From assembly GCA_963923025.1 (NCBI GenBank), contig CAWUKV010000200.1, positions 1-10,179 on the forward strand: a DNA stretch of 10,179 bases. The letters are read 5' to 3'. Shown piece after piece: positions 1 through 6,899 of the stretch. Position 1 is the first letter of the stretch; each line of letters begins with the position of its first letter. This DNA is from CAWUKV01 sp963923025. Lineage in GTDB: Bacteria; Cyanobacteriota; Cyanobacteriia; Phormidesmidales; Phormidesmidaceae. A program made the translations under genes and the position numbers. Below the pieces are notes generated by a model that made no database searches, was not told the origin of the DNA, and was given only the letters and a program-made list of their open reading frames with translations.

Positions 1-225
1 CTGATCCGATAGGGAGAAGGCTTCTTCTACATGGTGGGTGACCTGGATAAAGGTGAGGCCAAACTGTTTTTGGATTTTGCGCAACTCCCCTCGCATCCGC
101 ACCCGCAGGTTTTCGTCCAGGGCGCTGAGGGGTTCGTCTAACATCAGCACTTTAGGACGGGTGACAAGGGCTCTGGCCAGGGCAATGCGCTGTTGCTGTC
201 CACCGCTGAGCTGATGGGGGCGGCG
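1..225 (-). pseudogene. ABC transporter ATP-binding subunit (PotA-like), 5'-truncated fragment
   Basis: Read on the minus strand, this stretch encodes the second half of an ABC ATPase nucleotide-binding domain. In order it shows the signature LSGGQQQRIALARAL (rc of about 210-166), Walker B VLMLDEP, the D-loop SALD, and the H-loop as QVTHHVEEA. The run RRPHQ just before LSGGQ and the block LRVRMRGELRKIQKQFG resemble PotA and related polyamine or iron importers, so the protein would energise uptake at the inner membrane. The substrate cannot be told from this part. The frame is open through base 1, so the C-terminus lies outside the window. The Walker A half should lie to the right of about 225, but that DNA is gcvP on the other strand. 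The gene is therefore broken at its 5' end, or the join is artificial. No start codon or ribosome binding site belonging to it is present. Confidence 0.85.
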
Positions 226-2973
226 GTCCCGGCGGGAATCCGACTGGGACGAGGGTTGGAACTGGCAGATGGGCTGAGTGAGCCTGAAGCGTTGGAAGCG
301 TTGGGTGCGATCGCGCGTCAAAACCAGATCTACAAAAGCTACATCGGCCTGGGCTACAGCAACACCCACACCCCCCCGGTCATTCAACGCAACATTCTCG
401 AAAACCCAGGCTGGTACACCCAATACACCCCCTACCAGCCCGAAATTGCCCAGGGGCGGCTCGAAGCCCTGCTGAACTACCAAACGATGGTGACGGACCT
501 TACCGGGTTAGAAATTGCCAATGCCTCCCTGCTAGACGAAGGCACCGCCGCCGCCGAAGCCATGACCATGAGCCTGGGCGTTTGCAAAAACAAAGCGGCC
601 AAAGCTGCTAAACGGTTCTGGGTGTCTAACGCCTGCCATCCCCAAACTATTGAGGTGATCCAAACGCGCGCCTTGCCACTGGACATTGAGGTGGTAATCG
701 GGGACCACCGCGACTTTGCCTTTGACCAGCCCGTCTTTGGCGTGCTGCTGCAGTACCCCGCCAGTGAAGGCCAGGTGTACGACTACACCGACTTCATCGC
801 CCTGGCCCACGAGGCCGGAGCCCTGGTTACCGTAGCCGCAGACCTGCTCAGCCTGACCCTCCTAAAAGCGCCGGGTGAGTTTGGGGCAGACATTGCCGTG
901 GGTAACACTCAGCGCTTCGGCGTGCCGCTAGGCTACGGTGGCCCCCACGCCGCCTACTTTGCCACCCACGCCGCCTACGCCCGCAAGCTGCCTGGCCGTC
1001 TGGTGGGCGTCTCCAAAGATGCCAAAGACCAGCCCGCCCTGCGACTGACCCTGCAAACCCGCGAGCAGCACATCCGCCGCGACTCTGCCACCAGCAACAT
1101 CTGCACGGCCCAGGTTCTCCTCGCCATCATCGCCAGCAGCTATGCTGTCTACCACGGTCCCCAGGGGCTAAAGGCAATGGCGACCCGCATTCACCGGCTG
1201 ACGGGGGTACTGTCTGAAGGACTAGGTAAGCTGGGCTTCGGGCTCAGCGATGCGACCTTCTTTGATACCTTGCGAGTGGTCACAGGCCACAAAACTCAAG
1301 CAGTGCTGGCCCGCGCAGCAGAGCGACAGATCAACCTCCGCCAGATTGACCCAGAAACGCTGGGCGTCTCCCTAGACGAGACAACCACGCCGGAAGATGT
1401 CGAAACTTTGCTTCAGGTCTTCGCGGGTCCCGAGTCGCTATCCTTCCTGCCGCAGCTTAAGTCATCGGTGCAAATCCCCGCCGCGCTGCAGCGCAGTAGC
1501 GACTACCTGACGCACCCAACGTTTAACCGCTACCACTCAGAAACCGAACTGCTGCGCTACCTATACGCGCTGCAAATGAAGGACCTATCGCTGGCTTCAG
1601 CGATGATTCCCCTGGGCTCCTGCACCATGAAGCTGAACGCCACCGCAGAGATGGTACCCGTCACCTGGCCTGAGTTCGGCCAGATTCACCCCTTTGCCCC
1701 ATTGCCTCAGACCCAGGGCTACCAGACGCTGTTTACCCAGCTGGAAAGCTGGCTGAGTGAGATTACCGGCTTTGCCGGCATTTCCCTACAGCCCAACGCG
1801 GGCTCCCAGGGCGAGTACACCGGCCTGCTGGTGATTCGCCAGTACCACCAAACCCGCGGTGAGGGTCACCGCAGCGTTTGCCTGATTCCCCAGTCGGCCC
1901 ACGGCACCAACCCGGCCAGTGCAGTGATGGCGGGCATGAAGGTGGTCAGCGTCAAGTGCGACGACGACGGCAACATCGACGTAGACGACCTGCAGGCCAA
2001 GGCCGAGAAGCACCGCGAGAACCTGTCAGCCTTGATGGTCACCTATCCCTCCACCCACGGCGTTTTCGAAGAGAGCATTCGCAGCGTCTGTGACATCGTC
2101 CACAGCCACGGCGGTCAGGTCTACATGGACGGGGCCAACATGAACGCCCAGGTGGGCCTATGTCGCCCGGCGGACTTTGGCGCCGACGTGTGTCATCTGA
2201 ACCTGCACAAAACCTTCTGCATTCCCCACGGCGGCGGTGGGCCAGGCGTTGGGCCTATCGGTGTTCAGTCTCACCTCGTGCCCTTTTTGCCCGGTCATGG
2301 TCTGACGCCAGAACTGGGCAGTGAAGCGTCTATCGGCGCAGTGGCAGCAGCGCCGTGGGGCAGCGCCAGCATCCTACCCATTTCTTGGATGTACATCCGC
2401 ATGATGGGGGCGGCGGGCCTAAAGCAGGCAACCGAGATTGCAATTCTCAGCGCCAACTACATCGCCAAGCGCCTGGAAGGTCATTACGACATTCTCTATA
2501 AGGGGGCAAACGGCCTGGTCGCTCACGAGTGCATTGTGGACCTGCGGATGTTCAAAAAGTCGGCCAACCTAACCGTGGACGACGTTGCCAAGCGGATGAT
2601 TGACTACGGCTTCCACCCACCGACCATGTCCTGGCCGGTGGCAGGGACAATTATGGTGGAGCCAACTGAAAGCGAGTCGCTGGCAGAACTAGACCGCTTC
2701 TGCGACGCGATGATTGCCATTCGCGAAGAGATTCGCCAGGTCGAGGCAGGCGAGGTACCCCAGGACAACAACGTGCTCACTAACGCGCCACACACGGCAG
2801 CGGACCTGACAGAAGCCGCATGGGATCGCCCCTACAGCCGAGAGCAGGCGGTGTATCCGACCCGGTGGACGCGAGAACGGAAGTTTTGGCCCTCGGTCAA
2901 TCGGATCAACCAGGCCTATGGCGATCGCAACCTGGTCTGTTCTTGTCCTTCGATGGACGCGTACGAAGCGTAG
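193..2973 (+). CDS. gcvP: Glycine dehydrogenase (decarboxylating), P-protein, N-terminus missing
   Basis: This is the PLP-dependent P-protein of the glycine cleavage system. It decarboxylates glycine and passes the aminomethyl group to lipoylated GcvH; in cyanobacteria it serves photorespiratory 2-phosphoglycolate recycling. The N-terminal half carries the family blocks GYSNTHTPPVIQRNILENP and YTPYQPEIAQGRLEALLNYQ (about residues 54-95) and ANASLLDEGTAAAEAM. The C-terminal half has PNAGSQGEYTGL, PQSAHGTNPASA, and NLHKTF with the probable PLP lysine K673, followed by a glycine-rich loop. It ends with the usual DRNLVCSCPSM. The open frame has 926 codons, whereas family members are usually about 950-990. 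The normal beginning, including the RHIGP block, is absent. The first roughly 8 codons (TTG at 193, next ATG at 214) are antisense ABC-transporter sequence, so any start here is probably not native. Identity is very sure; completeness is not. Confidence 0.95.
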   Translation: MLSTAELMGAAVPAGIRLGRGLELADGLSEPEALEALGAIARQNQIYKSYIGLGYSNTHTPPVIQRNILENPGWYTQYTPYQPEIAQGRLEALLNYQTMVTDLTGLEIANASLLDEGTAAAEAMTMSLGVCKNKAAKAAKRFWVSNACHPQTIEVIQTRALPLDIEVVIGDHRDFAFDQPVFGVLLQYPASEGQVYDYTDFIALAHEAGALVTVAADLLSLTLLKAPGEFGADIAVGNTQRFGVPLGYGGPHAAYFATHAAYARKLPGRLVGVSKDAKDQPALRLTLQTREQHIRRDSATSNICTAQVLLAIIASSYAVYHGPQGLKAMATRIHRLTGVLSEGLGKLGFGLSDATFFDTLRVVTGHKTQAVLARAAERQINLRQIDPETLGVSLDETTTPEDVETLLQVFAGPESLSFLPQLKSSVQIPAALQRSSDYLTHPTFNRYHSETELLRYLYALQMKDLSLASAMIPLGSCTMKLNATAEMVPVTWPEFGQIHPFAPLPQTQGYQTLFTQLESWLSEITGFAGISLQPNAGSQGEYTGLLVIRQYHQTRGEGHRSVCLIPQSAHGTNPASAVMAGMKVVSVKCDDDGNIDVDDLQAKAEKHRENLSALMVTYPSTHGVFEESIRSVCDIVHSHGGQVYMDGANMNAQVGLCRPADFGADVCHLNLHKTFCIPHGGGGPGVGPIGVQSHLVPFLPGHGLTPELGSEASIGAVAAAPWGSASILPISWMYIRMMGAAGLKQATEIAILSANYIAKRLEGHYDILYKGANGLVAHECIVDLRMFKKSANLTVDDVAKRMIDYGFHPPTMSWPVAGTIMVEPTESESLAELDRFCDAMIAIREEIRQVEAGEVPQDNNVLTNAPHTAADLTEAAWDRPYSREQAVYPTRWTRERKFWPSVNRINQAYGDRNLVCSCPSMDAYEA
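211..230. other. Breakpoint between ABC ATPase fragment and gcvP
   Basis: Minus-strand homology to ABC ATPases (RRPHQLSGG) extends up to about 225. Plus-strand homology to GcvP (AAVPAGIRL) begins at about 217-220. The two gene families therefore meet, each missing its 5' part, within roughly 10 bases of G+C-rich sequence that fits both. That pattern is typical of a microhomology-mediated rearrangement or of a chimeric read or contig join. The sequence alone cannot decide between these. Confidence 0.75.
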
Positions 2974-3062
2974 CGGGTCTAAGCGCCAATCAACATTTGG
3001 CAAACCCCTATCTCCAAGTCGAAAACTTTGGAATAATCATTACCTCTACGCACCCCACCGCT

Positions 3063-3102
3063 GGTGCAGTAGCCCGCTCCGTTTGGACGAGGCTGCAGCA
3101 CC
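3063..3102 (+). repeat. Imperfect hairpin downstream of gcvP
   Basis: The arms 3063-3074 and 3091-3102 pair over 12 positions, with one mismatch and one G-T wobble, around a 16-base loop. A smaller hairpin, GCCAA/TTGGC (2985-2989 and 2997-3001), starts 11 bases after the gcvP stop. Neither is followed by a T-run, so a Rho-independent terminator is not shown. The rest of the roughly 200-base gap between gcvP and the next gene has no recognisable gene. Confidence 0.35.
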
Positions 3103-3158
3103 CTTGGGTTGCTGGCCAAGCCAGATAGCCAACGCTCTAAACGACAAGAACTATCAAT

Positions 3159-3165
3159 AGGAGGG
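3159..3165 (+). promoter_or_regulatory. Ribosome binding site for the small lipoprotein
   Basis: AGGAGGG is a near-perfect Shine-Dalgarno sequence, with its last base 10 bases before a GTG codon at 3176. It supports that GTG as the start, which places the signal peptide at the very N-terminus. Confidence 0.7.
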
Positions 3166-3175
3166 ATAAGCTTCA

Positions 3176-3430
3176 GTGCGCGATTTTATCCGACGTCTCA
3201 AAACTCAATCTGTCAGATTTTTCTGCGTTCTGTTGGCGGTCAGTAGCTTGCTGCTAGCGGCGGGCTGTGTGCAAGTCGAAATCTCTGGGCTACCTACAGA
3301 GCACTACCTCATTGTTCAGCCGCCCACTGACAATGCCCAGCTCCTTGACTGTACGGCAAACGAAACCGCCGACTTGGCTAGCACCACTGAACTCGACTGC
3401 CATCCCATCGGGCTAACCGTTCATCGCTAG
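3176..3430 (+). CDS. Small putative lipoprotein (84 aa)
   Basis: I do not recognise a named family. The protein starts at a GTG behind a strong Shine-Dalgarno sequence. It has a type II signal peptide: basic n-region MRDFIRRLKTQSVR, hydrophobic FFCVLLAVSSLLL, then LLAAGC with the lipid-modified cysteine at C31. The lipobox has Ala rather than Leu at -3, a tolerated variant. The mature part is only about 54 residues, with no further membrane segment and two more cysteines (C59 and C75) that could form a disulphide in the periplasm. It stands alone between gcvP and the convergent methyltransferase gene, whose stop lies 2 bases beyond its own. It may share gcvP's transcript, but the roughly 200-base gap argues for its own promoter. 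Function unknown. Confidence 0.65.
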   Translation: MRDFIRRLKTQSVRFFCVLLAVSSLLLAAGCVQVEISGLPTEHYLIVQPPTDNAQLLDCTANETADLASTTELDCHPIGLTVHR

Positions 3431-3432
3431 CC

Positions 3433-4119
3433 CTACGACACCAGCGGCTCTACCCGTTCTGCAATGACAGCATAGAACGGGTCTACCCCGCCCATACCCA
3501 TCATTTGCAAGATAGCCGGGACCTCAGACTTTTTCTCTACCACTTCCGGCACGCTAAAACCTGGAACCGACTGAAAGTAGCGCTTAACTAACTCGACGCG
3601 AGCAGCTTCGCTACCATCCCGCCAGGCCGCGATCGCTTTTTGATAGAACATCCGATTCGAGAAGCTGAAGATCGCCACGCCCCCCGGTTTCAAAACCCGA
3701 TGCACCTCTGCAAATACCCGGTCCGGATACTGGAGATACTGCACGGAGACCGTGTTCAATACCGCGTCAAAAGACTGGTCGGCTAACGGCAGCACTTGGT
3801 TTTCGTTCAGGTTCTGCACAAAGTAGTGATCTAGCCGTTTGTTACGGGCCAGTTCCTCTGCGTTCATGCCGTGGCCTTCCACATGGGTAAAGGCGACATC
3901 ACTGGGCAGGTGCGACACCCAGCTGCTCATCATGTCAAAGATGCGGGTACCGGGCTTTAGCCGTTGCCGATATAGGTCGGTGAGCTGACGGATAAAGTTC
4001 TCGTCAACGTGAGTAACAAAGCGAGGCTGGGCGTAAAAGTCCAGATCGTTAGTGGTGTCGAGCTTGTTGCGCTGGGTTTGAGTGAGGGGCATAGGGCATT
4101 GGCGTGTTGCGCTTTTCAT
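3433..4119 (-). CDS. Class I SAM-dependent methyltransferase (228 aa), divergent motif I
   Basis: The fold is indicated by motifs typical of Methyltransf_11 proteins: LPLADQSFDAVLNTVSVQYL (residues 110-129) and the post-motif EVHRVLKPGGVAIFSFS (138-154). The SAM-binding motif I is unusual. Instead of a Gly-rich DxGxGxG it reads RIFDMMSSWVSHLP (59-72). From memory, this is characteristic of a conserved cyanobacterial/plastid-type subgroup whose substrate is unknown. The start is uncertain: ATG at 4119 gives 228 residues, while ATG at 4092 (MPLTQTQ) gives 219 and may be the better N-terminus. Neither has a clear Shine-Dalgarno sequence. The gene follows another methyltransferase by 46 bases on the same strand, so the two probably form an operon. 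Soluble, no signal peptide. Confidence 0.85.
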   Translation of the reverse strand: MKSATRQCPMPLTQTQRNKLDTTNDLDFYAQPRFVTHVDENFIRQLTDLYRQRLKPGTRIFDMMSSWVSHLPSDVAFTHVEGHGMNAEELARNKRLDHYFVQNLNENQVLPLADQSFDAVLNTVSVQYLQYPDRVFAEVHRVLKPGGVAIFSFSNRMFYQKAIAAWRDGSEAARVELVKRYFQSVPGFSVPEVVEKKSEVPAILQMMGMGGVDPFYAVIAERVEPLVS

Positions 4120-4139
4120 GTTGAGCTTTTCGTAAAGTA

Positions 4140-4159
4140 GGCAGCCTCAAAGGGCTGCC
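4140..4159 (-). promoter_or_regulatory. GC-rich hairpin between the two methyltransferase genes
   Basis: GGCAGCC (4140-4146) and GGCTGCC (4153-4159) form a perfect 7-bp stem with a 6-base loop. It begins 6 bases after the stop of the upstream methyltransferase on the minus strand. The following bases on that strand are TACTTTACG, not a T-run, so it is at best a weak terminator. It could act as an intercistronic attenuator or an mRNA-stability element. Confidence 0.5.
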
Positions 4160-4165
4160 CGCCAT

Positions 4166-5242
4166 CTAAGCCGCCTTCCGGGCGACCCAGTACTTGCTCA
4201 TGAAGTAGTTGCAGGTCTCCACCTGCTCGAAGCCCGCCGACTCTAGCCGTACAACCAGGTCATCGGTGGTGTAATGGCGGTAGTAGGGCTCGTGGAAGGT
4301 TTCAGGGAAACCGTCCATAAACGGCTGCAGCTCAGGAGAATCTAGCGCCTGAATCGAGTCACAAATCACAAACAGGCCACCTGGCTTCACCACGCGATAC
4401 GCCTCGTCAATGACGTTCTGCCGGGCCGCTGCGGGCAGCTCGTGGAAGAGGAAAACGCTGGTGACCGCTTCAAAGTAGCCATCGAGGTAGGGCAGCTTCT
4501 CTGCATTAGCCTGGATGAGCTGAGGCAGGGTCCCCACAGACTGGCTCAGAAGCTGGTTGGCCTTGCGCAGGTAGGCGGGGGATAGATCTACACCGTAGAG
4601 CGCCGCCTGGGGCAAAGTCTCACGGATCATGCGCAGGGTACGCCCGGTACCGCAGGCAACGTCCAGCACCTTAACTGGCTGAGGCGTCCCCACATCGACG
4701 GTAGCCGCAGCCTGCATCTGCTCGATGTGATGCTTGAGCGGTGCAAGAATACGGCGGCGCATGGGGTCGGCAGTGCCGTTGAATAGAATTTCGACCTGTG
4801 TGTCGTACATATTGGCAGACATATCGGTGAGATAGCCGCCCGTCTGGTGGTGAAAATTCTGAACGTAGTAGCTGGGGTAGCCTTCGGTGTTGATATCGGC
4901 GGTGAAGTCCTGATGACGCTTGTACTGGGCACGCTCCCAAATGGAGGGAATATCCAGCACAATCATGGGGTAATAGCGAAAGAAGTCGTCCCAGGGATTG
5001 TCAAACAAAAGATGCTTGGGATAAACGCCATCCTCCGCATCTTGCCAGTCTACGTCTAGCAATTCATTGATCAGCTGCTGCAGCTTGGCAAAGAGTTCGT
5101 CACTGACCTTTGGCGTCTCGGAGCGCTCGATCGGAGAGACTAGGCTCATGACCCGAGTGCTAACGGTCTTGTGGGCAAAACCAAACGCCTGTCGGCCCTG
5201 CTGAAACGTTTGATAGGCAAGTTTAGTAAGCGTGTCTGGCAT
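4166..5242 (-). CDS. Class I SAM-dependent methyltransferase (358 aa) with extended N-terminal region
   Basis: A Methyltransf_11/25-type catalytic domain occupies about residues 188-300, numbered from the ATG at 5242. It has motif I VLDVACGTG (192-200), the acidic motif II in GVDLSPAYLRKA, AEKLPYLDGYFEAVTSVFLFHELP, and RVVKPGGLFV (283-292). About 185 residues precede it, including the conserved-looking blocks NPWDDFFRYYPMIVLD, GYPSYYVQNFHHQTGGYLTD and FNGTADPMRRRILAPL. These probably shape substrate binding in a cyanobacterial/plastid subfamily; the substrate is unknown. The frame is open back to an ATG at 5311. I prefer 5242 (MPDTLTKLAYQ) because the 23 extra residues look like noise and a -10-like box at 5291-5296 would lie inside the longer version. 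Its product and that of the gene behind it may act on the same pathway, but this is inference. Confidence 0.88.
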   Translation of the reverse strand: MPDTLTKLAYQTFQQGRQAFGFAHKTVSTRVMSLVSPIERSETPKVSDELFAKLQQLINELLDVDWQDAEDGVYPKHLLFDNPWDDFFRYYPMIVLDIPSIWERAQYKRHQDFTADINTEGYPSYYVQNFHHQTGGYLTDMSANMYDTQVEILFNGTADPMRRRILAPLKHHIEQMQAAATVDVGTPQPVKVLDVACGTGRTLRMIRETLPQAALYGVDLSPAYLRKANQLLSQSVGTLPQLIQANAEKLPYLDGYFEAVTSVFLFHELPAAARQNVIDEAYRVVKPGGLFVICDSIQALDSPELQPFMDGFPETFHEPYYRHYTTDDLVVRLESAGFEQVETCNYFMSKYWVARKAA

Positions 5243-5290
5243 GGAACAAATGAAAAAGACTGAGGACAGCTGGGTTTGACCCTTTTCGTT

Positions 5291-5296
5291 ATTGTA
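5291..5296 (-). promoter_or_regulatory. Possible -10 box for the methyltransferase pair
   Basis: On the minus strand this reads TACAAT (5 of 6 to TATAAT), about 50 bases before the preferred ATG at 5242. No good -35 lies 17 bases upstream (GGGCAG), so the call rests on the -10 alone. Confidence 0.3.
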
Positions 5297-5351
5297 AAAG
5301 TATGTAAACAAAACTGCCCGTACAAAATAGAGCGAGTTTTGTGTAGCCGCC

Positions 5352-5375
5352 GCCAGTGACCTTGCCAGTGACCTT
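5352..5375. repeat. Perfect 12-bp tandem repeat in a divergent promoter region
   Basis: GCCAGTGACCTT occurs twice, back to back, at 5352-5363 and 5364-5375, within the roughly 295-base gap between the minus-strand methyltransferase and rpoZ. The position suits a regulator binding site for either gene, but no known operator matches. The rest of the gap holds the rpoZ promoter and no gene that I can see. Confidence 0.6.
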
Positions 5376-5466
5376 AGGACAAGGCTGCGACAACCTATGG
5401 TTCTATGCCAAGCAGAATCGCCGTACTTGGTGTCCTAACCGGTAGGGCGCAGCTATAAATCCCCTC

Positions 5467-5495
5467 CCGACAAAACCGCCCTCGTAAGCTAGAAT
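5467..5495 (+). promoter_or_regulatory. Candidate sigma-70-type promoter of the rpoZ operon
   Basis: CCGACA (5467-5472, 4 of 6 to TTGACA) and TAGAAT (5490-5495, 5 of 6 to TATAAT) are separated by exactly 17 bases. Transcription would begin near 5502 and leave a leader of about 35 bases before rpoZ. A TATAAA at 5454-5459 is an alternative -10 without a convincing -35. Confidence 0.5.
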
Positions 5496-5536
5496 GGCCG
5501 ATGTCTGATCACGATATATAACCACGAGATCTCTAT

Positions 5537-5761
5537 ATGAAGCGACTGACCCTGGAAAGCGCACAAATCATGCGCCGGACTGAAGACCTGATCAGCGCCG
5601 CCTCGAACCGCTATCGCATCACAGTCCAGGTTGCCAACCGCGCCCAGCGTCGCCGTTTTGAAGAGTTTGACAACATGGACGAGTCGCGGATGAAGCCGGT
5701 TCTCCGTGCCATTATTGAGATGTCTGACGAGCTGACTCAGCCCGAAATTATTGGTGAGTAG
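5537..5761 (+). CDS. rpoZ: RNA polymerase omega subunit (74 aa)
   Basis: Omega is the small subunit of the bacterial RNA polymerase core. It holds the beta' subunit and assists assembly and sigma recruitment. The sequence is the short cyanobacterial form: MRRTEDLISAASNRYRITV, then VANRAQRRRFEEF, with an acidic C-terminal tail containing MKPVLRAIIEMSDEL. Its 74 residues are normal for the phylum. The ATG at 5537 gives the family's usual MKRLTLESAQIM beginning, although the only purine-rich stretch upstream (ACGAGA) is a weak ribosome binding site. It leads a tight operon: the next gene starts 36 bases after its stop. Confidence 0.93.
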   Translation: MKRLTLESAQIMRRTEDLISAASNRYRITVQVANRAQRRRFEEFDNMDESRMKPVLRAIIEMSDELTQPEIIGE

Positions 5762-5797
5762 CCGCATTTGAATGGTTTGCTCGGGGAGTAAGGACGC

Positions 5798-6313
5798 ATG
5801 ACACGGTGGATGCGGTGGGTCGTCAGTAGTCTATTGGCGACAGCTTTAGTCGTAGCGGCACACGTCATAACCGTGCAGCTGAGCTGGCAGGGCGCGGCGC
5901 AAGCGCAGCCGGCGGTGGTGTTACGCCGAGTCGATCCGACTGCGATCGCAGCGACCATCTACGCCCAGCACCCGGACCTCCCCACTGAAAACGGCTACAC
6001 CTATACAGACGGCACACCCGCCACAGATAGCACGCTGGTCAGTCGCCTGATTCGCTACCACCTATTCGTCAAAGACCGCCCCGCCAACTTTCGACTCGAC
6101 TGGAAGCTAACCCTGGCAGACTATCTGGATGCCTTCCAGCCGATGGAATCGCGGTTCTATCCCGATCAGGCCAATGTTCAGCCAGACGCCAACGGCGGGC
6201 CGCTGCTGGGTGATAAGGCTGCTATTGCCGCCATGAGTCGAGAGCAGCGCAATCAGCTGGCGCAAAGTCTGTTAGACATCTTCACTGGGCAGGGAGAGTA
6301 CGCAGGCGATTGA
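5798..6313 (+). CDS. Conserved secreted hypothetical protein (171 aa)
   Basis: I recognise the general look of a cyanobacteria-restricted protein but no named family. The N-terminus is a Sec signal peptide: MTRWMRW, hydrophobic residues 8-28, then AQA with likely cleavage after A36. The mature protein would reside in the periplasm or thylakoid lumen. Alternatively the segment stays as a membrane anchor. The mature part of about 135 residues is soluble, without cysteines or repeats. It includes TIYAQHPDLP, LVSRLIRYHLFVKDRP, LTLADYLDAFQPM and a C-terminal helix MSREQRNQLAQSLLDIF. A purine-rich GGGGAGTAAGGA precedes the ATG. The gene sits between rpoZ and a DUF1818 gene and overlaps the latter by 4 bases, which implies one transcript and coupled translation. 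No catalytic motif is evident. Confidence 0.8.
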   Translation: MTRWMRWVVSSLLATALVVAAHVITVQLSWQGAAQAQPAVVLRRVDPTAIAATIYAQHPDLPTENGYTYTDGTPATDSTLVSRLIRYHLFVKDRPANFRLDWKLTLADYLDAFQPMESRFYPDQANVQPDANGGPLLGDKAAIAAMSREQRNQLAQSLLDIFTGQGEYAGD

Positions 6314-6702
6314 GCACGGCCGACGCCCTATCTCGAAAGCTGTGGGACGGTCCGGGCTGGCGGGTGGGCTGGAATCCGACTGCACCAAAATTTACAGCGC
6401 TGGTCGGCAGCGACAGCTGGTCTCTAGAGCTCACCACAGCGGAGATAGCGGACGTTTGCCGCCTCAGCGGACAGCTAGATGCAACCATGGCAGCTTTAGC
6501 CCATGAGCTGATGGATGAAGAGCGCGTCACCTGCGAGCAGGAGACGGCGCAGATTTGGCTAGAGGCTGAAGGGTTCCCCCAGCAGTACGATCTACGCATC
6601 ATTCTCCTCACCGGACGCGGCGGTGAAGGCAGCTGGACAGCAGCGGCAGTCCCCCACTTGTTGGCTGCGCTGGCGTCTCTAAAAGACCTGGCTCAGCTAT
6701 GA
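6310..6702 (+). CDS. DUF1818 family protein (130 aa)
   Basis: The sequence matches the cyanobacterial DUF1818 pattern: GPGWRVGWNP near residue 14, FTALVGSDSWSLELTTAEIADVCRL, then ELMDEERVTCEQE, IWLEAEGFP, and LRIILLTGRGGEGSW with aromatic and glycine residues conserved from memory of the family. It is a soluble protein of unknown function found mainly in cyanobacteria. No signal peptide or membrane segment is present. The start is a TTG whose bases overlap the TGA of the preceding gene (ATTGAG), a classic translational-coupling arrangement; a GGGAGAG about 12 bases upstream may help. There is no ATG in frame before the conserved region, so the TTG is the best choice. Co-transcription with rpoZ suggests constitutive expression. 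Confidence 0.85.
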   Translation: MSTADALSRKLWDGPGWRVGWNPTAPKFTALVGSDSWSLELTTAEIADVCRLSGQLDATMAALAHELMDEERVTCEQETAQIWLEAEGFPQQYDLRIILLTGRGGEGSWTAAAVPHLLAALASLKDLAQL

Positions 6703-6745
6703 AATCTGCACGGGCAGCAGGCGTCTCGACGCAAATGGTGAAGGC

Positions 6746-6751
6746 TATAAT
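6746..6751 (+). promoter_or_regulatory. Possible -10 box upstream of the M15 peptidase gene
   Basis: A perfect TATAAT lies 43 bases after the DUF1818 stop and about 150 bases before the next ATG. A good -35 at 17 bases is absent. If used, it leaves a leader of about 140 bases. Nothing else in the roughly 200-base gap is recognisable. Confidence 0.35.
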
Positions 6752-6899
6752 TTATGCCCGCAGATGGGTACGATAGCGCTAAATTGCGGTTCGGTGGTGA
6801 CTGCCCAAACGTGCTGTTGTGTATACAGTTCACCCTAGGGTAGCCCCTCGATCTATCAGTACATAGCGAATTTCAACTGCGCTGTTCAGGGGCTCAACC

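Noticed and set aside
2955..2985. Repeat resembling the 8900-8925 palindromes at the gcvP stop (GTACGAAGCGTAGCG)
   Set aside because: Only GAAGCGT is shared, too short to claim a common repeat, and the bases encode the normal GcvP C-terminus.
2820..3160. Plus-strand open frames overlapping the gcvP 3' end
   Set aside because: They lie out of frame with the clear GcvP C-terminus, have no ribosome binding site, and translate to low-complexity sequence with no family resemblance.
5243..5536. NtcA-type site (GTA-N8-TAC) in the divergent promoter region
   Set aside because: Several GTA and TAC triplets occur, but none that I checked in the AT-rich part has the required 8-base spacing.
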